Below, one piece after another: positions 9,403 through 16,945 of a stretch of DNA of 35,606 nt. The translations under genes and the position numbers were made by a program. This DNA is from an uncultured Clostridia bacterium (GTDB lineage: Bacteria > Bacillota > Clostridia > Oscillospirales > Acutalibacteraceae), in contig CALWIS010000212.1 in assembly GCA_944380795.1 (NCBI GenBank), forward strand, positions 1-35,606, in the 5' to 3' direction. The notes below the pieces were generated by a model. That model was not told where the DNA came from, made no database searches, and saw only the letters and a program-made list of their open reading frames with translations. Within the stretch, counting starts at the first letter, position 1. Each line of letters opens with the position of its first letter.

Positions 9403-10159
9403 CGATGAACCCAACATCCTTATGGGGATGAAAGCCCTGATCGACTGGGAAAGCTATGGCGTTACCCGTATTGAAACTGCCACCAGCTGTGCAGACGGTT
9501 TGGTGCGTGCAGTGGATACCCGCCCTCAGCTGGCCCTGATCGATGTGTGCGTTGGCAAGGAATTTGGACAGGACCTGGTGCGGCGCATTAAAGAGGCAGG
9601 GGTGGACTGTGCTTGTGTGATGATGAGCGGCCATCGGGAGTTTGGATATGCCTGCGAAGCTTTGCGATGCGGTGCTTGGGATTATCTGCTCAAACCTATC
9701 CGGGCAGATAAGCTCACCGCGGTAGTAGAGCTGATTATCCGGGAAAAACTGCATGGCACGGTAAAAAAGGTTTCCCGAGATGAAGAAGTTGACCCCATTT
9801 TAGACCGAAAGATTTCGGAGCTGCCAACACTCATTAATAAGCTGCTGGCTATGGTCCGGGCGGAATATCGGCAAAATATCACACTGAAATCGATTGCAGA
9901 CCGGCTGCGGATGAACGCTACCTATTTAGGGCAGCTGTTTATTAAGGAAACGGGTCTGAAATTTTCAGAATATGTGATGCTCTACCGGTTGAACATGGCC
10001 CGGGACATGATCTTATATACAGACGAGAAGATCTCAGTCATTGCAGAGGAGGTAGGGTATTCTAACCTAAATTACTTTTATACCCACTTCCGCAATTACT
10101 TTAACATGACTCCTTCTGAGATGCGCCTTCAAGAAGAAGAAAAGCATCGGAAGGAATGA
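9380..10159 (+). CDS. YesN-type response regulator with AraC DNA-binding domain
   Basis: This is the partner of the kinase just upstream. Phosphorylation probably makes it activate the importer and GH130 genes. The 259-residue product has a receiver domain (LLIVDDEP near the start, phosphoacceptor Asp about 55 in LALIDVCVG, Lys about 105 in YLLKP). After a short linker come two AraC-type helix-turn-helix motifs (about 160-252: [20 protein letters not shown], then [20 protein letters not shown]). Start: AAGGAGG at 9367-9373 sits 6 bases before the ATG at 9380, inside the kinase gene; a longer upstream frame is not needed. At 259 residues it lacks the long middle domain of many YesN proteins. 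Confidence 0.94.
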   Translation: MYTLLIVDDEPNILMGMKALIDWESYGVTRIETATSCADGLVRAVDTRPQLALIDVCVGKEFGQDLVRRIKEAGVDCACVMMSGHREFGYACEALRCGAWDYLLKPIRADKLTAVVELIIREKLHGTVKKVSRDEEVDPILDRKISELPTLINKLLAMVRAEYRQNITLKSIADRLRMNATYLGQLFIKETGLKFSEYVMLYRLNMARDMILYTDEKISVIAEEVGYSNLNYFYTHFRNYFNMTPSEMRLQEEEKHRKE

Positions 10160-10173
10160 AAGGAGAAATTAAC

Positions 10174-11163
10174 ATGGCAAAAATCATTGGAAACGCATTG
10201 CCCAACATTCCTTGGCAGGACAAGCCTGCAAACCTGAACGCACCGGTATGGCGTTATACCGAAAACCCCATCATCAACCGCCACGATCAGAAAAACTCCA
10301 ACAGTATCTTTAACTCTGCTGTGGTGCCTTTTGAAGACGGTTTTGCTGGTGTTTTCCGCTGCGATTCCCGTTCTGTCAGCATGGATTTGTTTCCGGGCTT
10401 CTCTAAGGACGGCCTGCATTGGAAGATCAATGATGATCCCATTGATTTTCAGGGAGATCCCGAGGTAATCAAGCGCGAATATCGCTATGATGCCCGTGTG
10501 CTGAAAATGGAAGACAAGTACTATGTGACTTGGTGTAATGGCGCCCATGGCCCCACAATCGGTATGGCTTGGACTACCGATTTCAAAACCTTCCATCAGC
10601 TGGAGAATGCGTTCCTGCCCTATAACCGCAACGGCGTTCTCTTCCCCCGCAAGATCAACGGGATGTACATGATGCTCTCTCGTCCTTCTGATACCGGTCA
10701 TACTCCCTTTGGTGATATTTTCTGCAGCCAGAGCCCTGACCTGACTTTCTGGGGCAAGCATCGCTGGGTAATGGGTATTATCAACGACGATAAGTCTGCC
10801 TGGCAGTCCAAGAAGATCGGCCCTGGCTGTGTGCCTATCGAGACAGACGAAGGCTGGCTGATCCTGTATCACGGCGTTATCAATACCTGCAACGGCTTTG
10901 TATACCGCATTGGCGCTGCCCTGCTGGATCTGGACGAGCCTTGGAAGGTAAAGGCCCGCAGCCGTAACTACATCCTGGGGCCGGAAGAGCTGTATGAGTG
11001 CGTAGGCGACGTGCCCAACGTCACCTTCCCCTGCGCTGCTCTGACCGATGCAGAGACTGGCCGGATTGCCATTTACTATGGCTGTGCCGATACCGTTACC
11101 GGTTTGGCCTTCACTACAGTGGATACCCTGCTCGACTATATGCGTGAGTACCCTCTGGACTAA
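10174..11163 (+). CDS. GH130 family beta-1,4-mannoside phosphorylase
   Basis: This is probably a cytoplasmic phosphorylase releasing alpha-mannose 1-phosphate from beta-1,4-linked mannooligosaccharides or mannosyl-glucose. The 329-residue product matches the GH130 subgroup typified by mannooligosaccharide phosphorylase in landmarks: [83 protein letters not shown]. The Asp of YDARV (about 106) aligns with the (Y/E)DPRV motif that holds the proposed general acid; Ala replaces the usual Pro. AAAGGAG favours the ATG at 10174 over an in-frame ATG at 10156 that overlaps the regulator stop. Exact substrate cannot be told from sequence alone. Confidence 0.92.
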   Translation: MAKIIGNALPNIPWQDKPANLNAPVWRYTENPIINRHDQKNSNSIFNSAVVPFEDGFAGVFRCDSRSVSMDLFPGFSKDGLHWKINDDPIDFQGDPEVIKREYRYDARVLKMEDKYYVTWCNGAHGPTIGMAWTTDFKTFHQLENAFLPYNRNGVLFPRKINGMYMMLSRPSDTGHTPFGDIFCSQSPDLTFWGKHRWVMGIINDDKSAWQSKKIGPGCVPIETDEGWLILYHGVINTCNGFVYRIGAALLDLDEPWKVKARSRNYILGPEELYECVGDVPNVTFPCAALTDAETGRIAIYYGCADTVTGLAFTTVDTLLDYMREYPLD

Positions 11164-11181
11164 GCCCCTCCTTTCTATAAT

Positions 11182-11234
11182 TATATAAGGAAACCCGCCG
11201 TGGGACATATGCCCATGGCGGGTTTCCTTATATA
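11182..11234. terminator. Bidirectional terminator with perfect 18-bp stem
   Basis: The stem runs from 11182-11199 (TATATAAGGAAACCCGCC) to 11217-11234, its exact reverse complement. An inner TGGG/CCCA pair sits in the loop. It lies between the converging GH130 gene and the minus-strand oxidoreductase and can serve both. Confidence 0.88.
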
Positions 11235-11247
11235 TTTGGAGGGACTT

Positions 11248-12900
11248 TTACTCAAAAATGGTTTGATACAATCGATAGCCGCCGGAAAGGTTATATACCG
11301 TATATCCTTTTTGTTCCAGAATTCTTGCAGCGATATAACCCCGCAAACCGATTTGACAGGTGACATAGATGGTTTTTCCCTTGGGAATCTCATCCAGTCG
11401 GTCACGCAGGGAATCCAGCGGGATATTGATAAAGCCGGGAATAGTTCCAGCCATGTATTCCATGGGGTTGCGCACATCCAACAAAAAGCCGTTGGGGTCT
11501 TGGCTGATTTCCTGGAGCTGATCCCAGTGGAAAATCTTTACAATACCGTTTTGAATGTTTTCAATCACATAGCCTGCCATATTTACCGGGTCCTTGGCAG
11601 AACCAAAGGGAGGCGCATAGCACAGTTCCAGTTCGGTCAGGTCTTTTGCGGTCATGCCCGCGCGGATTGCGGTGGCGAACACATCGCAGCGCTTGTCCAC
11701 GCCGTCATTGCCCACAATCTGCACGCCCAAGATTTTGCCGGTGTCTTTCTCAAAAATGGTCTTGATGGACATATTGGTGGCGCCGGGATAGTAAGTAGCG
11801 TGGTTGGCGGAGAAGGTGAAGGACTTCTCATAGTTGAGATGCAGGGCCTTAGCGGTCTTTTCGGTAATACCGGTGGAGGCCACCGCCAAATCGAACACCT
11901 TCAGGATAGAGGAGCCCTGGGTACCGGTATAACGGCTGGGAATACCACAGATATTATCGGCAGCAATGCGGCCCTGTTTGTTGGCGGGGCCTGCCAGGGG
12001 GATATAGCCCTTTTCGCCGGTGACAAAGTGGGTGATCTCAATCAGGTCGCCCACGGCATAGATGCCGTCAACGCCGGTCTCCATAGCGGAATTGACGATC
12101 AGTGCGCCTTTGGCATTGGCCGGAAGTCCGGCTTTGACTGCGATTTCGGAAGCAGGGCGCACGCCGATGGCCATGACCAGCAGGTCGGCATCAATGGTTT
12201 CGCCGTTGACCGTCAGGGAAACGCCGGTTTCGGTGTCCTCAATTTTCTGCAAGGCGCTGCCCAGCAGCAGGTGCAGGCCCTTCTGGCGCATATGGCCGTG
12301 TACCTGTGCCGCCATGTCGGCATCGATAGAGGGGATCACCTGGTCGGCCATTTCCACCAGCGTCACGTCCATGCCCAGGTCGCGGAGGTTTTCGGCCACT
12401 TCCAGACCGATAAAACCGCCGCCAGCTACCACAGCTTTTTTGGCCTGATGCTCTTCGATATAGGTCTTTACCGCCACAGTGTCGGGAATATTACGGACGG
12501 TAAACACCTTTTTGGAATCGATACCGGGAATAGGGGGCATAGAAGCGTCAGCACCCATGGAGAGGATGAGGGAATCATAGCTCTCCTCGTACTCTTCGCC
12601 AGTATTGTGGTTGTGAATGGTAATGGTCTTGTTGTCCGGCTGAATGGAGACCGCCTCGCTGAATACGCGGACGTCCACGTTGAAACGGGCCTTGAAGCTC
12701 TCGGGGGTCTGGAGAGTCAGCGCAGCGCGGTCCTGAATGGTGCCGCCCAGATAGTAGGGAAGGCCGCAATTGGCAAAGGAGATATAGGGCCCGCGTTCCA
12801 CCACGACGATATGGGCGTTCTCGTCCAGACGGCGCAGCCGGGCAGCGGCAGAAGCGCCGCCTGCCACACCGCCGATGATGACAACTTTCTTTTGTTTCAT
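11248..12900 (-). CDS. CoA-disulfide reductase/NADH oxidase-type flavoprotein fused to rhodanese
   Basis: This is a cytoplasmic FAD- and NAD(P)H-dependent disulfide or polysulfide/CoA-persulfide reductase (CoADR-RHD type). The 550-residue product has an FAD Rossmann motif at the start (VVIIGGVAGGASAAARLRRL), a single redox Cys at about 45 in SFANCGLPYYLGG (the CoADR/NOX signature), and a second nucleotide site (AVVAGGGFIGLEVAENLRD). The FAD-closing GVDGIYAVGDLIE and a dimerisation domain follow. The last 80 or so residues form a rhodanese domain with catalytic Cys about 515 in CQIGLRGYIAA. It is probably involved in sulfur or thiol redox balance, or peroxide/oxygen defence. Its neighbours on the same strand upstream are two iron-sulfur proteins. 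Confidence 0.93.
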   Translation of the reverse strand: MKQKKVVIIGGVAGGASAAARLRRLDENAHIVVVERGPYISFANCGLPYYLGGTIQDRAALTLQTPESFKARFNVDVRVFSEAVSIQPDNKTITIHNHNTGEEYEESYDSLILSMGADASMPPIPGIDSKKVFTVRNIPDTVAVKTYIEEHQAKKAVVAGGGFIGLEVAENLRDLGMDVTLVEMADQVIPSIDADMAAQVHGHMRQKGLHLLLGSALQKIEDTETGVSLTVNGETIDADLLVMAIGVRPASEIAVKAGLPANAKGALIVNSAMETGVDGIYAVGDLIEITHFVTGEKGYIPLAGPANKQGRIAADNICGIPSRYTGTQGSSILKVFDLAVASTGITEKTAKALHLNYEKSFTFSANHATYYPGATNMSIKTIFEKDTGKILGVQIVGNDGVDKRCDVFATAIRAGMTAKDLTELELCYAPPFGSAKDPVNMAGYVIENIQNGIVKIFHWDQLQEISQDPNGFLLDVRNPMEYMAGTIPGFINIPLDSLRDRLDEIPKGKTIYVTCQIGLRGYIAARILEQKGYTVYNLSGGYRLYQTIFE

Positions 12901-12997
12901 AGAGATCGGTCCTTTCTGAAATTTTATGGCATTATTTCAATATGAGCGGTTGATAATCGCCCTATAGTTTTATATTGATAGGGGGGAAGGAGAGAGT

Positions 12998-13582
12998 TTA
13001 ACCTTCACCACGATTTTTGGCTTTACAGATCAACTGGGTCATGGTGCCCATGGGGCAATACACACACCAGGAGCGGGGCTTAAACATGGCCATAGTCAGA
13101 ATCCCCAGTGCGGTAGAAGTCAGCATCACGCTGTAAAAGCCAAAGGCAAACTGTGCCGCCCATGGCGTTACCATCCCATCGGTATAGGCCCACTGCCATG
13201 GCAGACGGAAAGTCCACAACAGGGTCACGGTCTCCTGTAAACTGCTGCTTCCAGCAAATACCAGCCAGGTAACATACAGCATATTGAAAAACATAATCAT
13301 AAAAAAGGTGAGAAACCCGTACCGGAACCACTTGGAACGGATCCAGGCCGGAATGGGCTTATTCCGCGAAAGATGGAGCTTTTCTCCCAGTAGGCTAAAC
13401 AACTGTCCACGTCCGCAGTATTTGTTGCAGTATGCTTTATTGCCTCGAATGACGGAGATCAATAGAGGAGTGATAAAACAGATCAGCCCCAGCCAGGCAA
13501 AAAGAATATTCACAAATCCTAAAATCAGATATAGTCCGGATGCGATCCAGAGCCAGTCATACCAATGGGTTTTCTTTTTCAT
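12998..13582 (-). CDS. NapH/YccM-like membrane iron-sulfur protein
   Basis: This is a membrane protein probably passing electrons between a ferredoxin and a membrane or redox partner. The 194-residue product has about four membrane helices and two cysteine clusters of the Fer4_5 type, with AYCNKYCGRGQLFSLLG after the second helix and WCVYCPMGTMTQLICK near the C-terminus. Start: its ATG overlaps the stop of the upstream ferredoxin gene as ATGA, so the longer in-frame start at 13657 is rejected. Translation is coupled to the ferredoxin. It is shorter than NapH and lacks a soluble ferredoxin domain of its own; the preceding gene supplies one. The physiological partner is not known. Confidence 0.8.
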   Translation of the reverse strand: MKKKTHWYDWLWIASGLYLILGFVNILFAWLGLICFITPLLISVIRGNKAYCNKYCGRGQLFSLLGEKLHLSRNKPIPAWIRSKWFRYGFLTFFMIMFFNMLYVTWLVFAGSSSLQETVTLLWTFRLPWQWAYTDGMVTPWAAQFAFGFYSVMLTSTALGILTMAMFKPRSWCVYCPMGTMTQLICKAKNRGEG

Positions 13583-13782
13583 GCTTCGGCCTCCCTGGAA
13601 ATCATGGAAATAACGTCGGCTGGACAAGTTTTGGCGCACATTCCGCAGCCCACACACAACTTCGGATCAATTACCGCATACACGCCACGAGGAATTGAGA
13701 TCGCCTTCCGAGGGCATACCTTCATACAGCAGCCGCACGCTACACATTCTTTTTGCGAAACTTTTGCCAGTTTCTTTACCAT
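13579..13782 (-). CDS. Small 2x[4Fe-4S] ferredoxin
   Basis: This is a soluble electron carrier with two 4Fe-4S clusters. The 67-residue product has two CxxCxxCxxxCP motifs (CVACGCCMKVCP and CVGCGMCAKTCP) separated by about 26 residues, as in bacterial ferredoxins. An upstream in-frame start at 13824 exists, but AGGAGG (CCTCCT at 13790-13795 on the plus strand) sits 7 bases before the start at 13782. The downstream NapH-like gene overlaps its stop by 4 bases, so the two proteins probably form one electron-transfer unit. Confidence 0.9.
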   Translation of the reverse strand: MVKKLAKVSQKECVACGCCMKVCPRKAISIPRGVYAVIDPKLCVGCGMCAKTCPADVISMISREAEA

Positions 13783-13905
13783 AAAAGCGCCTCCTGTTTC
13801 ATTATAACACGATGATTTTATCATGTTTTGTAAAAGCTTTCTGTGTGCTGGTCACATAAGCCGACTATGTAAAAAAGATTGTAAAACAAGAAAACAAATA
13901 TACAA

Positions 13906-13954
13906 ATGGTATAATTGAAATTATAGTATCTGCATGGTATAATGAAAAATATAG
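13906..13954 (+). promoter_or_regulatory. Tandem duplicated promoter before the DUF6472 gene
   Basis: A near-exact 21-base unit (ATGGTATAAT, GAAA, then TATAG) occurs twice, at 13906 and 13934, each carrying an extended -10 (TGGTATAAT). For the second copy, TTGAAA at 13915-13920 gives a -35 with a 17-base spacer. The first copy has no clear -35. Confidence 0.65.
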
Positions 13955-14005
13955 AAAGGGAAGCGACGTGCTCTTTCTATATATAATAGGAAAGGGAGTG
14001 TGCAC

Positions 14006-14188
14006 ATGGCAGGAAAAAGCAATTGCGACTGCTGTGCAAGCTATGTGTTTGATGATGAATATGGGTATTACCGGTGTGATGTAAATTTAGACGAGGATGA
14101 AATGGAACAGTTCCTTCGTGGTACGCTGGATAACTGCCCATACTATCAGCCCTATGACGAATATAAAATTGTACAAAAGCAGAACTAA
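14006..14188 (+). CDS. DUF6472 family small cysteine-rich protein
   Basis: This 60-residue acidic protein opens MAGKSNCDCCASYVFDDEYG and continues with YYRCDVNLDEDEMEQFLRG, NCPYY and DEYKIVQKQN. These are the conserved features of a Clostridia family annotated DUF6472. Four to five cysteines (NCDCC, YRCD, NCPYY) suggest metal or zinc binding, but the role is unknown. Start: AAAGGGAG at 13991-13998 is 7 bases before the ATG at 14006; a GTG at 14000 is too close to it. It is expressed alone from the duplicated promoter. Confidence 0.8.
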   Translation: MAGKSNCDCCASYVFDDEYGYYRCDVNLDEDEMEQFLRGTLDNCPYYQPYDEYKIVQKQN

Positions 14189-14198
14189 ATAAACAAAC

Positions 14199-14242
14199 CG
14201 TCAAAGGCCACAGCAGTGTCAAACTCGCCGTGGCCTTTGACG
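14199..14242. terminator. Perfect 13-bp hairpin after the DUF6472 gene
   Basis: CGTCAAAGGCCAC (14199-14211) pairs with GTGGCCTTTGACG (14230-14242). There is no T run on the plus side. On the minus strand the stem is followed by a T-rich tract, so it may stop antisense transcription as well as, or rather than, the sense message. Confidence 0.6.
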
Positions 14243-14613
14243 TGAATCGGTTACAAATATGATTGATGGATAGAAAAATAAAGAAATAAAAGTTGCAATA
14301 ATATTCTTTAATTTTGCAGGATGATTTCAAGGGGGAAATCAATAATCTCGATAAATACTGAGTTTTTTGTAAATCTGCAACTTTAACTTTACAAATAGAT
14401 CGAATAAAAATTCAATAAAAACAGAACGGTTACAACGGTAACAAAATTGTAACCGTTAATTTGTGTCACTTTGCACAGGGAAAAAAATGCGGGAAATGAC
14501 CCAAAATTGAGGTTTCAAAGGATATAGGCCGGATTTTGTCTTTTATTTTTCTTTAAAAGACTATTAAAAATACAGGATACAGCGGTTTGCATAAAAAACA
14601 AGAATCTGTAAAT
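14243..14613. other. AT-rich non-coding stretch with a perfect 11-bp inverted repeat
   Basis: No gene is seen. AACGGTTACAA (14425-14435) and TTGTAACCGTT (14447-14457) form a perfect hairpin. A shorter alternative GTTAC/GTAAC pairing (14429-14433 with 14438-14442) is nested inside. The string CGGTTACAA also occurs singly near 14247. It may be a protein-binding site or a regulatory RNA structure. Confidence 0.5.
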
Positions 14614-14642
14614 TTGACATTCAGAAAAACAGTGCATATAAT
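14614..14642 (+). promoter_or_regulatory. Consensus sigma-A promoter of the 3D-domain gene
   Basis: TTGACA (14614-14619) and TATAAT (14637-14642) with a 17-base spacer is an exact consensus match. It predicts a leader of about 85 bases. Confidence 0.9.
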
Positions 14643-14734
14643 ACCCTCAGCGTTGCAAATCCAAAATCTTAACACATCGACGCCGCGGAGCGTTACAGCC
14701 CCTAGGCGCAGGGCAAGACTAAAGGAGAAGCATT

Positions 14735-15970
14735 ATGCAAACCAAATTGATGAAGACAAGAAAACGTACGACAAAGCGAAGCATCATGGTGCGGAATCTG
14801 ACCGCGTTGTTTGTGATGATGGCTGTTTGCGTTGGTTCTGTTATTACAGTAATGGCAAAAACAGTTCAGGTGACCATTGCAGATAACGGAGAGACCACCT
14901 CTCTGAGTATGATGGACCCCACAAAAGAAAGCGTGTTGGACACAGCCGTACAGCATCAGCAGATCGCAGAGGTCACGGGAGATGACGAAGTCATCTATGA
15001 TGAGGAGACCAACAGCCTCACCATTCGCCGTGGTATTGAAGTGATGGTTACTGCTGATGGAGAGAGCCGCAAGGTAAAGATGTATTATGGAGATACTGCT
15101 ATGCAGGCAGTGGCCAAATCTGGTTTTACCATGGCAGATGACGATGTGCTTTCTCAGGATGCCGACACTGTACTGACCCAAGACACGCAGCTTTCTATTA
15201 CCCGTTACTACCATGTGAATGTGACGGCTGACGGGAATACCCAAACCGTGCTGGTAGAAGAAGGGGACGTGAGTTCTGCACTGGCTGCGGCTTCTGTGAC
15301 TTTGGGCGAAGAGGATTTTACCGATGTGGCATTGGAGGAATCCCTTTCTGAAGGCATGGAGGTAAAGGTCTCTCGTGTGACCTATGAAGAAGAATCGAAA
15401 ACTGAAGTAGTCGATTATACGGTAAAGCAGGTGGAAACTGAAGATCTGTACAAAGGTGAAACCAAGGTGCAGACTCAGGGCGTAGAGGGCGAACGTACCA
15501 TTACGTACCGCAATAAGCTGATTGATGGCGAAGTGGTAGAGACCACTGAAATCTCCAACGAGATCACCAAGGAGCCTGTACAGCAGGTAGAGCTTATCGG
15601 CACAAAGGCCCGTCCTGCCGGCTATGCCACCATTTCCGCAGACGGCACTCTGATCGACCACAACGGCAATACGGTTTCTTACACCAAGGCTTTGACCGGG
15701 CGCTGCACAGCGTATACCGGTGGTGGCTTGACGGCTACTGGCCGCCCGGCACAGTACGGAAACATCGCAGTAAACCCCAACGTGATTCCGTATGGCTCTA
15801 AGCTGTATATCTGTTCCCCTGATGGCTCTGTGGTTTATGGCTACGCTACCGCGGCAGATACCGGTGGGTTTGCCAGCCAGGGTTATATTATGGCTGACCT
15901 GTATTATGACACCTACCAGCAGTGCGCCAATTTTGGTGTACGTAACATGACGATTTATGTGCTGTCTTAA
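14735..15970 (+). CDS. YabE-like DUF348-G5-3D domain cell-wall protein
   Basis: This is a secreted or membrane-anchored cell-wall enzyme related to resuscitation factors and lytic transglycosylases. The 411-residue product has a basic start and an N-terminal membrane helix (about 19-43). Three DUF348 repeats follow (VQVTIADNGETTSLSM; IEVMVTADGESRKVKMYYGD; YHVNVTADGNTQTVLVEEGD). A G5 domain comes next (about 210-290, ending TKEPVQQVELIGTK). The C-terminal 3D domain (about 325-411) has GRCTAYTGGGLTATG, NPNVIPYGSKLYI, ADTGG and ADLYYDT. The Asp residues of the last two segments are the expected catalytic ones. AAAGGAG precedes the ATG. It has a strong promoter and its own terminator, so it is monocistronic. 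Confidence 0.93.
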   Translation: MQTKLMKTRKRTTKRSIMVRNLTALFVMMAVCVGSVITVMAKTVQVTIADNGETTSLSMMDPTKESVLDTAVQHQQIAEVTGDDEVIYDEETNSLTIRRGIEVMVTADGESRKVKMYYGDTAMQAVAKSGFTMADDDVLSQDADTVLTQDTQLSITRYYHVNVTADGNTQTVLVEEGDVSSALAAASVTLGEEDFTDVALEESLSEGMEVKVSRVTYEEESKTEVVDYTVKQVETEDLYKGETKVQTQGVEGERTITYRNKLIDGEVVETTEISNEITKEPVQQVELIGTKARPAGYATISADGTLIDHNGNTVSYTKALTGRCTAYTGGGLTATGRPAQYGNIAVNPNVIPYGSKLYICSPDGSVVYGYATAADTGGFASQGYIMADLYYDTYQQCANFGVRNMTIYVLS

Positions 15971-15978
15971 GACAGCAG

Positions 15979-16014
15979 AAAAAGAGGAGCGCTGAAAAGT
16001 GCTCCTCTTTTTGC
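15979..16014 (+). terminator. Terminator after the 3D-domain gene
   Basis: AAAAAGAGGAGC (15979-15990) pairs with GCTCCTCTTTTT (16001-16012). A perfect palindrome CTGTCTTAAGACAG (15962-15975) lies just before it, centred on the stop codon. Confidence 0.9.
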
Positions 16015-16106
16015 ATTTTCTCCTCTTGCAATGCGCAAAGGGGTAGAGTACAATAAATTGGTAATATACTGCGAAAGTTGTGGGAAGAACGCAGAAAACG
16101 AAAAAA

Positions 16107-16177
16107 TGTTCGATTTTTTTCGTTGCCCCTCTTGCGTTTTTAAGTTGGTCGTGCTATGATAAAAGCGCAATCGAACA
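16107..16177 (+). promoter_or_regulatory. Promoter flanked by perfect 9-bp inverted arms
   Basis: TTGCGT (16132-16137) and TATGAT (16155-16160), a 17-base spacer, with TGC in extended -10 position, form a good promoter. TGTTCGATT (16107-16115) and AATCGAACA (16169-16177) are exact reverse complements lying either side of it. The second arm sits in CGAACATATGAGCG, a partial match to the Firmicutes LexA box. Confidence 0.6.
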
Positions 16178-16203
16178 TATGAGCGAATTTTGGAGGGGTA
16201 GAT

Positions 16204-16527
16204 ATGCTGAATCTGATAAGTGGCATACTGCTATTGTGTGCAGTGTCAGGGCTGGCCTGGTGGTATAGGCCTAAAGAAAGGGACAGCCTGTTGATTTGTG
16301 GGATCGGCCTGTTTATGGGTTTCCTTTCTTTGCTTATGAGTGACGGGCTGTTTTCTTTGCAGATTATTGAGCAGGGAATGCAGGTACTGGTGCTGGGAAT
16401 GTGTTTTTGTCAGCTTCGCCGGGAAAAACGGCAAAGAAAGGGTCGCGTAGCTGTGAGGCGAAAAATCGTAAAGCCGGCAGCAACAACAGAAAAGCCCAAA
16501 ACAGAAAATTTCCGTCCGTGTGCTTGA
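16204..16527 (+). CDS. Small two-helix membrane protein of unknown function
   Basis: No family is recognised. The 107-residue product has two hydrophobic helices (about 3-20 and 31-66, the second possibly split into two) and a highly basic, Lys/Arg-rich cytoplasmic-type tail (REKRQRKGRVAVRRKIVK). GGAGGGG lies before the ATG. It opens a group of three same-strand genes ending with an AEC transporter. The promoter with inverted arms lies just upstream. The basic tail might bind nucleic acid or membrane lipid, but there is no direct evidence. Confidence 0.6.
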   Translation: MLNLISGILLLCAVSGLAWWYRPKERDSLLICGIGLFMGFLSLLMSDGLFSLQIIEQGMQVLVLGMCFCQLRREKRQRKGRVAVRRKIVKPAATTEKPKTENFRPCA

Positions 16528-16603
16528 TTCGTTATCAGAGAAGTTTCTGTGCTTCCTTTCCCGATATCCAGTTACAGTGCAGATGAAAGGAAGAGAAGCG
16601 AGT

Positions 16604-16945
16604 ATGGAATATGTGTATGCAGGAATGTGGTTGTTGGTAGGACTGATCTTGATTTTCCGTATGGGAAAGGAAAACAAGGTGTTTTATCTGGCAGGCGCAT
16701 TCTTTTTGATTCTGGGTGGTTGGTGGTTAGCCAATGCCTTGACTGAACAAAACCTGTTTGCAGGCACTTGGGGAATTGTTCTACGGGTGATTACAGCAGT
16801 GGCTTTGGTTTTGCTGTGTGCAGTATTTTGGAAAACTTACCAGAAAGACCGGGCTGCTTTTGAGGCTAAGAAAAAACAGGATCAGAAAACGGAAGAGGGG
16901 GCTTCGGATTCCTCGGAAGATAAAGGAGATCCTGACCAATGGTAA
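16604..16945 (+). CDS. Small membrane protein with three predicted helices
   Basis: No family is recognised. The 113-residue product has hydrophobic helices at about 4-18, 25-41 and 55-74, then a charged tail (KTYQKDRAAFEAKKKQDQ) ending in an acidic Glu/Asp/Ser stretch. Start: AAAGGAAGAG precedes the ATG at 16604; the frame extends upstream to 16520, but that start lacks a ribosome site and overlaps the previous gene. Its stop overlaps the AEC transporter start (ATGGTAA), so the two are translationally coupled. This suggests it may be an accessory protein to that transporter. Confidence 0.6.
   Translation: MEYVYAGMWLLVGLILIFRMGKENKVFYLAGAFFLILGGWWLANALTEQNLFAGTWGIVLRVITAVALVLLCAVFWKTYQKDRAAFEAKKKQDQKTEEGASDSSEDKGDPDQW

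Noticed and set aside
11200..12945. A 581-codon open frame opposite the CoA-disulfide reductase gene
   Set aside because: Its translation is rich in His/Gly/Asp with no domain, and the opposite strand encodes a complete known enzyme; it is an antisense shadow of biased codon use.
14643..14734. A c-di-AMP (ydaO) riboswitch before the 3D-domain gene
   Set aside because: Such genes often have one, but the about 85-base leader is too short and the ydaO conserved segments are absent.
16169..16182. A full LexA box (CGAACATATGAGCG)
   Set aside because: The second half-site has two mismatches at key positions; it is kept only as one arm of an inverted repeat.
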